From positions 1-64,000 of the forward strand of contig NZ_BDDT01000016.1 in NCBI RefSeq assembly GCF_001661495.1: a DNA stretch of 64,000 bases, read 5' to 3'. The notes under the pieces are model-generated. The model saw nothing but the letters and a program-made list of their open reading frames with translations, was not told the origin of the DNA and did no database searches. Origin of the DNA: Pseudoalteromonas prydzensis. Lineage in GTDB: Bacteria > Pseudomonadota > Gammaproteobacteria > Enterobacterales > Alteromonadaceae. Positions 55,001 through 57,934 of the stretch are shown piece by piece (within the stretch, counting starts at the first letter, position 1; each line of letters opens with the position of its first letter). A program made the position numbers and the translations under genes.

Positions 55001-56077
55001 TAAGACATTGACGGTGATCTCTGCCAAAGTGTCTTTAAATACAAAGCGTTCAGCTGTTGCAGGGTTACCTGCTAAATCATTACTAGCAACAGTTACTAAA
55101 TAATCACCATCAAGTAGTGGCGCAGTGCTGATGTTGTCCAGACTCCATTGGCCATTAATTACAGTTGTTTCAGCACTGGTAATTAGGGTGCCATCGGGGA
55201 AAAACAGCTGAACAGTAACAGCTTGGCCATCTTGAATATTGGTTACATCACCAGAAAAAGACACAATTAATACGTTATCTGCGGTTTTTTCCACTTTTTG
55301 TACAGATAAGCTGATCTCAGCAAGAGTATCTTTAACGCTAGTATCTTGCGCACTAATATCGGCATTGTTTAAGGGGGTGGTAAGCTGGATATCAGCAACA
55401 ATTTGCCCTTCGGCAAATGCACTTAAATCAATATCGTTAATTTGCCATGCTTGATTTTGTGCCGTGGTAGTAAAAGAGAGTGTGTTACCATTAATGTCAG
55501 TGAGTGTGACCGTTAAGCTTTGGCCGTCACTAGCATACAAGGCTTCACCAAATAAATCAGTGCTAGGGGTTTCAAATTGATTGACCCATTCATCGCCACC
55601 ATCAGCAATAGTAATTGATAGCTCAGGTAACAAAACACCATTGTCTTCACCGGATGCGCCAGTTAATACGTTTTTTTCCTCTTCTGCATCAGTGTCGCCA
55701 GTCGTATCAAAGCCCGATTCAGGTACAGTCGATTCAGCACTGCGTTGAATAAACTGATAAAAGAAATTATTACCTTGCTGCCCTTCATTGGCGCTTTGTT
55801 GATTTGTTGGTAGTTGGTCAGTTGGCGGTTGGTTGTTTTCGTTTGTTGTTATGGAAGTAATAACTTGTGAGGGAAGAGTTAACCATTGGCCATTAATAAA
55901 TACTTGTGGCTGCTGCGCATTTAAATCTATTTGCTCTGCGGTTAAGGTGATGACTTCAATGTCAGCAAGGGAGCTTGTTACCTCTTGTGCTGGTATCCAT
56001 TGTCCGGAGTTTGTGATTACCCAAGTTTGGCCCGAAATTTGAACGATGGCAGCTATATCTTGTTTTGCTATATCCAT
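31073..56077 (-). CDS. giant type I-secreted Ig-like repeat adhesin (8,334 aa)
   Basis: One uninterrupted frame of 25 kb. Residues 1-~150 are a unique N terminus (AAIVQISGQTWVITNSGQW, then an acidic Gln/Asn/Thr-rich linker) with no Sec signal, in the position of a LapA/BapA-type retention module. Residues ~150-5880 are about 57 bacterial Ig-like domains of ~101 residues, most with a D-x-(V/I)-I-N-x-x-E motif near the start, DGQTVTVT in the middle and an AGNxA...KDT end. Residues ~5880-8334 hold T1SS-143-like and cadherin/VCBS-like repeats (TDADGDT, DTDGSE) and an acidic tail (QFEQDLMKIMDNMDSIEP). No RTX nonapeptides and no TAAG/PAAG LapG site were seen. The architecture resembles BapA/SiiE-type biofilm or host-contact adhesins. 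AAGG lies 8 nt before the ATG. Confidence 0.95.
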   Translation of the reverse strand: MDIAKQDIAAIVQISGQTWVITNSGQWIPAQEVTSSLADIEVITLTAEQIDLNAQQPQVFINGQWLTLPSQVITSITTNENNQPPTDQLPTNQQSANEGQQGNNFFYQFIQRSAESTVPESGFDTTGDTDAEEEKNVLTGASGEDNGVLLPELSITIADGGDEWVNQFETPSTDLFGEALYASDGQSLTVTLTDINGNTLSFTTTAQNQAWQINDIDLSAFAEGQIVADIQLTTPLNNADISAQDTSVKDTLAEISLSVQKVEKTADNVLIVSFSGDVTNIQDGQAVTVQLFFPDGTLITSAETTVINGQWSLDNISTAPLLDGDYLVTVASNDLAGNPATAERFVFKDTLAEITVNVLENCSTEGETYDVVGTVNDVEDGNVVTLVLTDSNGTSKTFQTTVQNGAYALIDADMSGLADGPISVTATVSDFSDNQATANTDFIYDSLALLTININDTDDNVINAAEDNNVALSGTAVGIEDGQTVFITLTDVNGNTIELSATVSNEAWQLNNVDISSLDNGTITATANSTDLNCNPANATDTAEHDKLAEITVNTTTTASNNGLLYNFNGTVVDIEDGNAVTLTITDRNGQNQVLNAVIVNGSYNIQGVALTLADGPLTVTVNAQDDAGNPATANQQVDFDNSAAITVNIETGDDAVVNLAESTNRTLFGDVVDVEDGQLVTITVTDDNGVSLTFTTQVNAGSWQVDNADLSALADGTLTITSSVTDLSNNTAQASTTTTKDTQATVTIQIETGSDELLNKEEILATNITGTAAAIEDGQFVLVTITDSENNQLSFRAEIINGTWSLADLDLSSLAEGPINAVATVSDLAGNPATASDMAFKDTQSNITVEVAEQCHDGVEIIDLFGTVENVEDGAPVVLIITDSEGNTLRFDTTSNNGVWAYTDADLTGLVDGDLNIRAYTTDLSGNIVSTDISFVKDTVAQITIDVDTGTDEVINSTETPATTISGTVTNVEDGQTVTVSVKDVNGKVITFTATVMAGEWLVADADLSILAQGQLTFSATVKDLSCNTATATADHIKDTLAEVTIVVESNGDNLINSNEVNAVTLYGEATHIEDGQLITITVTDSAGNSQQYTTTVMDQQWQLADLDFTSFAEGRLDFVVTASDLAGNSASNTTDVFKDTLSTISMQIKTNGDDILNELEVNPATFGGVANDIEIGQVVEITVTDSQGTTLTFNTVIRNGYFIIEDGDLSGLADGDLIFTANTTDRNGNPATATTTVVKNTAPVEITIDIDTIQDNVINDAESSAVDITGTTVNVEDGATVTVVLTDANGDSLTFTTQVFNNQWRLDNIDTRFLIDGSINGTATVTNSVGNSGSAQEIVSKDVVANISLTLNDDDQVINQTETKQNNFSGVVSNIEDGQTVTLTLTDKNGLTVTATTLVINGTWTLGDVNLAGLADGEITANVAVSDVAENPANNTVTFTKDTTATISITVEDVDQIINAAEQSAVSVSGVVNGIEDGQTVTISVTDSRGTTRTNGSLTIVDGKWSLSDVDINDLAEGDLVVTVTSTDVAGNIATTTVTVVKDTLANVTIRVADGGDNSLNAAEVDDVAISGLALNVDDGQTVTILVTDSAGKSQEYFAIVTAGSWSLTNTDLSGFAEGILTFTANVTDIAGNPATANTTVFKDTLSTISIQVGTNGDGILNSEEVVTTTFGGAANDIEDGQVITVTVTDEANTTLTFTTTVQNGYYIIENEDLSSLVDGELTFTAEGVDRNGNPATATTDVIKNTAAVEITIDIDTIQDNIINAAEAPKVDVSGTVSNVEDGQTVTVTLTDGVNTITRTAIVNGGVWTISDIDTRILKDGDITGTATVTNQAGNSGSNQEVVQKDVVAEINVTFNDVDQILNSAESSANSFSGTVTNVEDGQTVTLTFSDINGNTSQVTTTVSGGLWAIDNVDLTGLADGQITATVSVNDVAENPATDNVTFAKDTVATITVNVLDSDQVINNAEQSSVDLSGTVSGIEEGQTVTITVTDSQNRSLEFTTTVVNGAWTLNNLDLSVFAQGELTVDASSTDVAGNTATNTTTVVKDTQANLTISVDDGGDNSINAREVGAVLVNGTATNIEDGQTVTITITDVNGVNQHYTTTIANGTWSLGELDLSSFAEGELSFTVSGSDAAGNPADADTQTFKDTLSAISMQIQTNGDGILNSIEVNPATFGGVANDIEDGQPVEIIVRDEAGNRLTFSATVQNGFFIIEDGDLSSLLDGDLTFTATSIDSFGNPAVATNTVTKDTAAVEITVEIDTVQDDTINAAEAPTVRISGTTDAENGQVVTVLLTDTAGNSITLTTTVINGTWMLENVDTRFLVDGDITAVASVENRAGNTGDATDTALKDVLAEITLQLDDADQVINENEVTVNSFSGTVTDVEDGQQITVYFLDKNGNTATAVTTVIGGAWTLENVDLSNLVDGKITAQARVSDQPENPASSTIIFLKDTTADITVTVNDVDQLINTAEQTTIALSGSVTGIENGQTVTVTLTDNTGRELQFTTTVINGNWTFTGVDISSFAEGEFTVTASAQDNAGNQADGSTTAIKDTQALVTIEVDSGGDELLNAAEVGSVDLAGDAIYIEDGQTVTVTITDSEGKTQTLTTTVVGERWAIEGVDMSGFAEGRLDFSVSATDLAGNNANNSTFVFKDTLSTISMQVQTNGDDILNELEVNPATFGGVANDIEIGQAVEITVTDSQGTTLTFNTVIRNGYFIIEDGDLSGLADGDLTFTANTTDRNGNPATATTTVVKNTAPVEITIDIDTIQDNVINDAESPAVDITGTTVNVEDGAVVTVTLVDSNGTTLTFTTTVANNAWRLDNVDTSSLLDGTITGTATVMNNVGNTGTAEEIVGKDVLANITIQLNDSDQVINQTESRENNFSGTVTDVEDGQTVTLTLTDKNGLTVTATTLVLNGSWTLGDVDLSSLADGEITASIAVSDVAENPANSSISFTKDTLATITIALDDADNVINAAEQGSVNVGGTVTGIENGQTVTISVTDSNGVTRSTETTIIDGAWSLSEVDANDLADGELVVTVTSTDIAGNVASNTLTVIKDTQAAITIEVDSGNDTIINAREVDSVPVFGTVTGIEDGQRLTITITDSENRQQEYFATVSNGQWSLGELDLSGFAEGDLDFTVTGSDAAGNPASNNTEVFKDTQSAISMLVQTNGDDILNNVEVNPATFGGAANDIEEGQPVVIKVTDQNGLTLTFNTTVTDGYFIIEQADLSTLADGDLTFTATSIDSNGNIATANTTVIKNTAPVEITIDIDTVQDNIINAAEAPKVDVSGTVSNVEDGQTVTVTLTDSTGFSITRTAVVNGGAWIISDLDTRLLKDGDITGTATVTNVAGNTGSSQEVVQKDVIADVSVSFDDVDQVINTADSTANAFSGTVTNVEDGQTVTLTFTDNNGNTAQATAIVSAGAWTVSNVDLTGLADGQVSISASVNDIAENPATATLTVNKDTVATITVNVIDTDQVINNAEQSAVDLSGTVSGIEEGQTVTITVTDSQNRSLEFTTTVVNGAWTLNNLDLSVFAQGELTVDASSTDVAGNTATNTTTVVKDTQANLTISVDDGGDNSINAREVGAVLVNGTATNIEDGQTVTITITDVNGVNQHYTTTIANGTWSLGELDLSSFAEGELSFTVSGSDAAGNPADADTQTFKDTLSAISMQIQTNGDGILNSIEVNPATFGGVANDIEDGQPVEIIVRDEAGNRLTFSATVQNGFFIIEDGDLSSLLDGDLTFTATSIDSFGNPAVATNTVTKDTAAVEITVEIDTVQDDTINAAEAPTVRISGTTDAENGQVVTVLLTDTAGNSITLTTTVINGTWMLENVDTRFLVDGDITAVASVENRAGNTGDATDTALKDVLAEITLQLDDADQVINENEVTVNSFSGTVTDVEDGQQITVYFLDKNGNTATAVTTVIGGAWTLENVDLSNLVDGKITAQARVSDQPENPASSTIIFLKDTTADITVTVNDVDQLINTAEQTTIALSGSVTGIENGQTVTVTLTDNTGRELQFTTTVINGNWTFTGVDISSFAEGEFTVTASAQDNAGNQADGSTTAIKDTQALVTIEVDSGGDELLNAAEVGSVDLAGDAIYIEDGQTVTVTITDSEGKTQTLTTTVVGERWAIEGVDMSGFAEGRLDFSVSATDLAGNNANNSTFVFKDTLSTISMQVQTNGDDILNELEVNPATFGGVANDIEIGQAVEITVTDSQGTTLTFNTVIRNGYFIIEDGDLSGLADGDLTFTANTTDRNGNPATATTTVVKNTAPVEITIDIDTIQDNVINDAESPAVDITGTTVNVEDGAVVTVTLVDSNGTTLTFTTTVANNAWRLDNVDTSSLLDGTITGTATVMNNVGNTGTAEEIVGKDVLANITIQLNDSDQVINQTESRENNFSGTVTDVEDGQTVTLTLTDKNGLTVTATTLVLNGSWTLGDVDLSSLADGEITASIAVSDVAENPANNSVTFTKDTTATMSIAIDDADQVINSNEQTAVNLGGIATGIENGQTVIISVTDSNGFTRTGETTLINGAWSLSDVDITDLAEGDLVVTVTSTDEAGNQASATTTVVKDTLASLTIDVADGGDNTLNGLEVGAVDFFGQAKNIEDGQTLTVVITDSNGISLSYGVQVANQAWTLDDIDVSALAEGPLTLTVSGADAAGNAANASSSVFKDTLSALGIQVGTNGDGILNSDEVDTVTFGGSANDIETGQIVTVTVTDENNQTLSFTAPVQNGFYVINAEDLSSLADGTLTFTATATDQNGNPATSTTTVIKNTAPVEITIDIDTIQDNIINDEESPMVDITGTVSNVEDGQTVTVVLSDSAGNSITRTATVNGGVWTINNVDTQQLVDGDITGTATVTNQAGNSGSNQEVVQKDVVAEINVTFNDVDQILNSAESSANSFSGTVTNVEDGQTVTLTFSDINGNTSQVTTTVSGGLWAIDNVDLTGLADGQITATVSVNDVAENPATDNVTFAKDTVATITVNVLDSDQVINNAEQSSVDLSGAVSGIEEGQTVTITVTDSQNRSLEFTTTVVNGVWTLNNLDLTVFAQGELTVDASSTDVAGNTATNTTTVLKDTQANLTISVDDGGDNSINAREVGAVLVNGTATNIEDGQTVTIVITDVNGVKQQYTTTVANGAWSLGELDLSSFAEGELSFTVTASDAAGNPADADTQTFKDTLSAISMQIQTNGDGILNTIEVNPATFGGVANDIEDGQPVEIVVRDEAGNRLTFNTTVQNGFFIIENGDLSSLLDGDLTFTATSIDSFGNPAIATNTVSKDTQPPAITVEIDTVQDDTINAAEAPTVRISGTTDAENGQIVTVVVTDSQGTAIELTAVVENGQWLIENFDSRFLADGEITAVASVENRAGNNNQATDAAQKDVVARITIALNDTDLADQVINENEVTANNNFSGTVTDVQDGQTVTLYFVDRNGNTATATTTVIAGAWSIDNVDLSNLVDGKIQVQAKVADQAENPASNTLIFNKDTLAIIAATTLDVDGVINESEQNSVDLGGAVLGIQNGQTVTVTVTDGSNTQTFTTTVVDGYWSVENVDFSGFTEGNIDITATAQDIAGNNATDTTTIIKDTQASITIEVDTNADFTDNVINAAEAPATRIFGSVNNIEDGRLVTITITDENGKELTFTTTVTAGLWEITQNLTGLVDGELNYTATVSDEAGNPADASTTTGKDTLAAINVEIISGGDNYLVANELGQLVLQGNVTNIEAGQTVTLTLLGANNETLTVTAQVQNDLSFQTSVDLSTWSDGSIAVTAQASDLAGNDVSNSDDAIIDTTVNIDIETGDGFDLEAFRSGELTSINGSTDAESGQLVTIAIFDGGQTLYFTGSVGSNGTWQVNNINVSTLNKATAWELTATVTDIAGNTATDDMPTLDVVRGQELYEYILDVSASTSDTSALNINNAALSFAGVQEALATLTYEGGNAVRIEVSSDGQSLNVIREDGNNTIAMTIELIPNAVRITQFQPFDQPIGNTLTTSVIIEALQTDNDGTSELVLLPTYITINDTPPFARDDSYDVIEDTVSSGSVLGNDYTIEGPLVVTQIEVAGQTYAVTANTPATVMLSYGELIVNSNGTWQFTANDNLDHSLPQNFSFDYTVTDKDGSLDGATATINILDGDAGYVDNQNLDLTEPDYDQVLNRDINFTVFSGSDTLLADSIAFSDTTLARLNALNLSSDGNTLTFALSDDGKTLTATAAGNTIITINLTAINNGDDLSATAVYQQQGPIDHEVSEQLQLVLTITAEDLDGTQISQGDASITIFDGNDPQFAGITAVTLDENNLTQGTQVATGQLSTLVGSDQIVEVIFSPSNEQPQLTSNSLAIIYAISADGKTIIGHTGDVNDPVFQVELAGDFSSSTDSLAQDYIVTLYRALDQDVTDAINLKIEMTDFDGDTVSANLDITIIDDESIDGDTPILNVTELPKDNSSYTNSDSGEITIVAGNDAIVAIGYQFNSGAAVLDSQGNALTQNGQAITWINLGNGKAQGQLPDGTVVFETTLPTSLSLEPGQSTTATINFELFGAIDHLAAQDIQLSLIVPVAIIDADNTSILNEVTVNVDDGLAPEIVTPGTPDNIVDEFDLNSNDSISTTGSFTLATGSDEIVTVALADGFSLDGITKGGQAVTLSTTATESGWYFARATDNSEVFRIRFFANGSYEYTQSQALDHATGNGTNQLDILFEIQAIDADGDKSAVQKLTVSVKDDIPVAVDTDITFSEGDNLSLDLLDGVKQGADGATITQVTYLGVNYSAGDTITLRNGDEEYGTLTINSDGTVSISTNPFAADTNIFDDTISYQVTDADGDTVTNNLNLHVLDSEGRIAFYQPEGNEDEAILVQLAAYPGDLDSGDVITEIKISEASLNGGVLTLDDGAGNITTLPIIDGFVVISGSNMRVLEQELTLPDGTVLPIGTALPNGDLLFTPAANTSDAIASQQVTLDVTVEITDENGSREINSALDVTINSVADTPLWDQSSEFSYLGEEDGEPIELNLLANLQDTDGSEVLSYRIDNIEDGLILKINGNLVQNGDTITAEQINTLTAQGANNLSGSFTFEITAIATEQDNQDVAEQTAQLVTVELQPVADIPDLIVANARTNEDEAIDARKLVTGQVNDPDGSELLFYEFTVPTGWSMEALNGASITDLGNGTYSVSSVDVLAGNIQIIPETDISSVNNNFKVSVVAVAYETETDGVAVKPGSETARSESKDLTITVKGVIDPPTVDTGANWSFDEQQALLTNVAEFDEDDLISLDFLVRTSDNDGSEVINLLISNLPDGVSIVDINGNPVELEIIRAENGKPVYGVSAEQLQTLYLKPQGDFSGTGINFNIITVTTEPDGDAGEFTMDVNIALTPILDSNESNLATSSAGIEDQAAVLNINPTTADADNSEIITGAVITDIPSGVKLLLDGVEIEFNGSLDLATLANGDLAGFLASGRLAILPPEDASGDFVINITYTVIDTSDAGNTTPVNIATTSTVTIAPDFDKEIEIDGNRSELVATSAGILISNTGSLDLTGAMNFSEADIDGSETIDYIVLILPDSDGFYVDYPGALPDGEGRWLIPTDAGTTAATVDIVDVLSGVTLISNNATNGPIEIIVAAKVTDLTDDDAIFGTIQVEFTQGAADSVASPVNQIQETIIDAEEDSVIDFSGHFTNTFTNDSNDQISFRILASDLPVGAVVTGAGVEIIHDASGQSVIEYVFPASALEGVTISTAGTHFAGILDIPIRVIAVDPISGDTVIDDSQIISVDVSPIADGVTVVTNTTAIEEDSSQPLGLTLSFIDSDSSATTGGVESVVIDTQNTANNLTITLLDGGTLNDPSGLFVLVDGTSNSYVFTGSNSNELNQALTNVSVTPPLNVSGSGVLRLEISGQVIDTALISTGTVTDTSSFSSTISLDIKPVTDYATLTVANILGDEDTAIKLTGISAELFDNDGSEIMYLSISGVPKNAVLALDNGDGTYTALANNGADGGDFRGLETYNWSVTPEQLASGNIVLIPPQDFNGDIPLTLKAITKDQDPATYLSTTAEFVVGVRPIGDGVDLVRAPNSSYAANEDETVTINLLAISEDTNEDEQIQLTVKINADSDTTALVGLNGAYIEVDGQQVYFTSDGAGGFIATLVVASNQLQNFDFNAGTLAWGNLNMQVDVASIDTATVNGTVMSDTSDPKTANFTLTLEPEVDAPIWLSFSDISVTDPDNIPLNLSLDLQNPAATETGYLTISGIPDDLSLNAGSKDGNNWVIDLADVANLQIIGAEAGDNFTLIMTPYAELNGETQNGAVQEISVSVASTAQEANSTGSLSIEQLQYILAQEPTDPMDSTDSELGASHDSGQFEQDLMKIMDNMDSIEP
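42720..45565 (-). repeat. 2,846-bp block apparently identical to 47253-50098 (copy 1)
   Basis: From G42720 to T45565 the sequence matches 47253-50098 at an offset of 4,533 bp at every place I compared. The first differences are C42719 versus A47252 and G45566 versus A50099. It covers about nine Ig-like domains across the junction of super-repeats 2 and 3. Base-by-base identity was sampled, not computed. Confidence 0.85.
47253..50098 (-). repeat. 2,846-bp block apparently identical to 42720-45565 (copy 2)
   Basis: Partner of the preceding block, spanning the junction of super-repeats 1 and 2. Third copies at 51786-54631 and 38187-41032 are related but visibly diverged, so the identity is specific to this pair and suggests recent duplication or gene conversion. 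Confidence 0.85.
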
Positions 56078-56432
56078 TGGTGAAACCTTAATCCTGTAAA
56101 GAGTCGCAATTTAATAATGTTTCGCAGCAGTATTTATTTCTTAATGAGTCAGTTATTTTCTTATCTGCATTAACTAAATTAGTGCATCATAATTAATGCT
56201 CTAAGTTTAGTTCGTTTTCTAGAATATTCATGGAAAATACTGATATATCTCTATAGCTTACTATTCATCAGTTTTGTGGATAGGTCAAGGGGACAGAAAT
56301 AGCAAAGTATGAATTAATAATCAGCTTTTAAAGTCTCTGGTTGTATTTTAGTGGATGCGGCAGGTCAGTTTAAGAAGATTTAATTGGGGGCTATAAGGGC
56401 GCACGGAGGTTGCGTGCGCCTTTTATGAAAAG
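56078..56432. promoter_or_regulatory. upstream region of the adhesin operon
   Basis: This 355-bp AT-rich gap must contain the adhesin promoter, but I cannot pick a convincing -35/-10 pair. A hairpin GGCGCAC/GTGCGCC (56398-56420) follows the mnmE stop; its T tract is good only on the plus strand, so it is a weak minus-strand terminator. A DnaA-box-like TGTGGATAG occurs near 56275. No gene is seen. Confidence 0.45.
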
Positions 56433-57797
56433 TTATTTACCGATACAGAATGAGCTAAATATTTTACCTAGTAGATCATCTGAGGTAAATTCACCGGTGA
56501 TCTCGTTTAAGTAGTTTTGTGTTAAACGCAGTTCTTCAGCAAGAATTTCACCGGCAATATGCATCTCTAATTGGTCTTTACCTGTTTGTAAATGGTGAGC
56601 TGCGCTGTCGAGCGCATCTAAGTGACGACGACGCGCCATAAAACCGCCTTCGGTTGCGCCTTGAAACCCTATACATGCCTTTAAGTGAGTACGAACTAAC
56701 TCTATACCATCAGCATTTTTAGCACTTAAGCTGATCACTGGATATTGCTGGTTTTCGCTCATACCAACTTCGTCGCCCGATAAATCGGCTTTATTACGGA
56801 TCACAGTGACCCCCATACCTTGCGGAAGCTTGGCCATAAACTCTGGCCAAATAGCGTGCGGGTCGGTGTCTTTGGTATCAGTGCCATCAAGCATAAATAG
56901 TACGCGATCAGCTTGGTTTATTTCATCCCACGCCCGCTCAATGCCGATTTGCTCAACTCGGTCTGGACTTTCACGAAGGCCTGCAGTGTCGATAATATGT
57001 AGTGGCATACCATCAATATGAATATGTTCTCGTAGCACATCACGAGTGGTCCCGGCAATTTCGGTTACGATGGCGGCTTCTCTTCCTGCAAGAGCGTTTA
57101 GTAAGCTCGATTTACCTGCATTAGGGCGACCTGCAATTACCACGCGCATACCTTCACGCATGATGCTGCCTTGCTTAGCTTGATTAGTAACATTATTAAG
57201 TTGTTCAATAATGGTATTTAGGTCACCGGCGACTTTACCGTCGGATAGAAAATCGATTTCTTCATCAGGAAAATCAATGGCCGCTTCAACGTACATACGC
57301 AAGTGAATGACTTTTTCGACTAAGGTATCAATATGCTTTGAAAACTCACCCTGCAGTGATTGTAAGGCACTTTTAGCGGCTTGTTCACTCGTTGCATTAA
57401 TTAAGTCGGCAATGGCCTCTGCTTGGGTTAAGTCCATTTTGTCGTTCATAAAGGCGCGCTCAGAAAACTCACCTGGCTTGGCTAATCGTACGCCTTCAAT
57501 CTGGCTAATTTCTTTAAGTAGCATATCCAGTACAACAGGGCCACCATGACCTTGTAGTTCCAGTACGTCTTCGCCAGTAAATGAGTTAGGCCCGGCAAAA
57601 TAAATAGCGATACCTTGATCAAGTTGCTCGCCAGCAAGACTGTTAAATGGCACGTAATCGGCGTAGCGCACTTTAGGGCAACGACCAATAATCTGCTCGG
57701 CAACGGTTTTTACTAAATTGCCAGAAACGCGAATAATACCAACGCCACCACGACCAGGGGCGGTTGCTTGTGCTGCAATTGTATCTTGATTGATCAT
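56433..57797 (-). CDS. mnmE: tRNA-modifying GTPase MnmE (TrmE)
   Basis: 454 residues, as in E. coli. N-terminal folate-binding domain (DTIAAQATAPGRGGVGIIRVSG), inserted G domain with GRPNAGKSSLLNAL (G1), GTTRD (G2), DTAGLRES (G3) and NKAD (G4), and the C-terminal FCIGK motif with the catalytic Cys. With MnmG it installs the carboxymethylaminomethyl group on tRNA U34. It follows yidC in the classical rpmH-rnpA-yidD-yidC-mnmE order. Confidence 0.99.
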   Translation of the reverse strand: MINQDTIAAQATAPGRGGVGIIRVSGNLVKTVAEQIIGRCPKVRYADYVPFNSLAGEQLDQGIAIYFAGPNSFTGEDVLELQGHGGPVVLDMLLKEISQIEGVRLAKPGEFSERAFMNDKMDLTQAEAIADLINATSEQAAKSALQSLQGEFSKHIDTLVEKVIHLRMYVEAAIDFPDEEIDFLSDGKVAGDLNTIIEQLNNVTNQAKQGSIMREGMRVVIAGRPNAGKSSLLNALAGREAAIVTEIAGTTRDVLREHIHIDGMPLHIIDTAGLRESPDRVEQIGIERAWDEINQADRVLFMLDGTDTKDTDPHAIWPEFMAKLPQGMGVTVIRNKADLSGDEVGMSENQQYPVISLSAKNADGIELVRTHLKACIGFQGATEGGFMARRRHLDALDSAAHHLQTGKDQLEMHIAGEILAEELRLTQNYLNEITGEFTSDDLLGKIFSSFCIGK

Positions 57798-57889
57798 GCT
57801 AGTAATTTACCAACTTTATGAATAACGATATGTGCGTATTGTAACCTATGCAGTTATTTGTAGCGAATAGCTGCGGCTAAAAACAGCCA

Positions 57890-57918
57890 ATAAAAAAGGC
57901 GACCGAAGCCGCCTTTTT
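57890..57918 (-). terminator. UUCG-tetraloop terminator after yidC
   Basis: On the minus strand AGGCGGC-TTCG-GTCGCCT forms a 7-bp stem (one G-U pair) closed by a stable C(UUCG)G tetraloop and followed by TTTTTT. It lies 17 nt after the yidC stop, so mnmE probably has its own promoter or depends on read-through. Confidence 0.88.
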
Positions 57919-57934
57919 CTAAGTAAAAGAGCTA

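Noticed and set aside
31073..56077. Many plus-strand open frames of 60-385 codons opposite the adhesin gene, several repeated 4,533 bp apart.
   Set aside because: They are antisense shadows of a Thr/Val/Asp-rich repeat gene with few stop-generating codons. They repeat only because the adhesin repeats, are rich in Ser/Val/Thr without a recognisable domain, and lack ribosome-binding sites.
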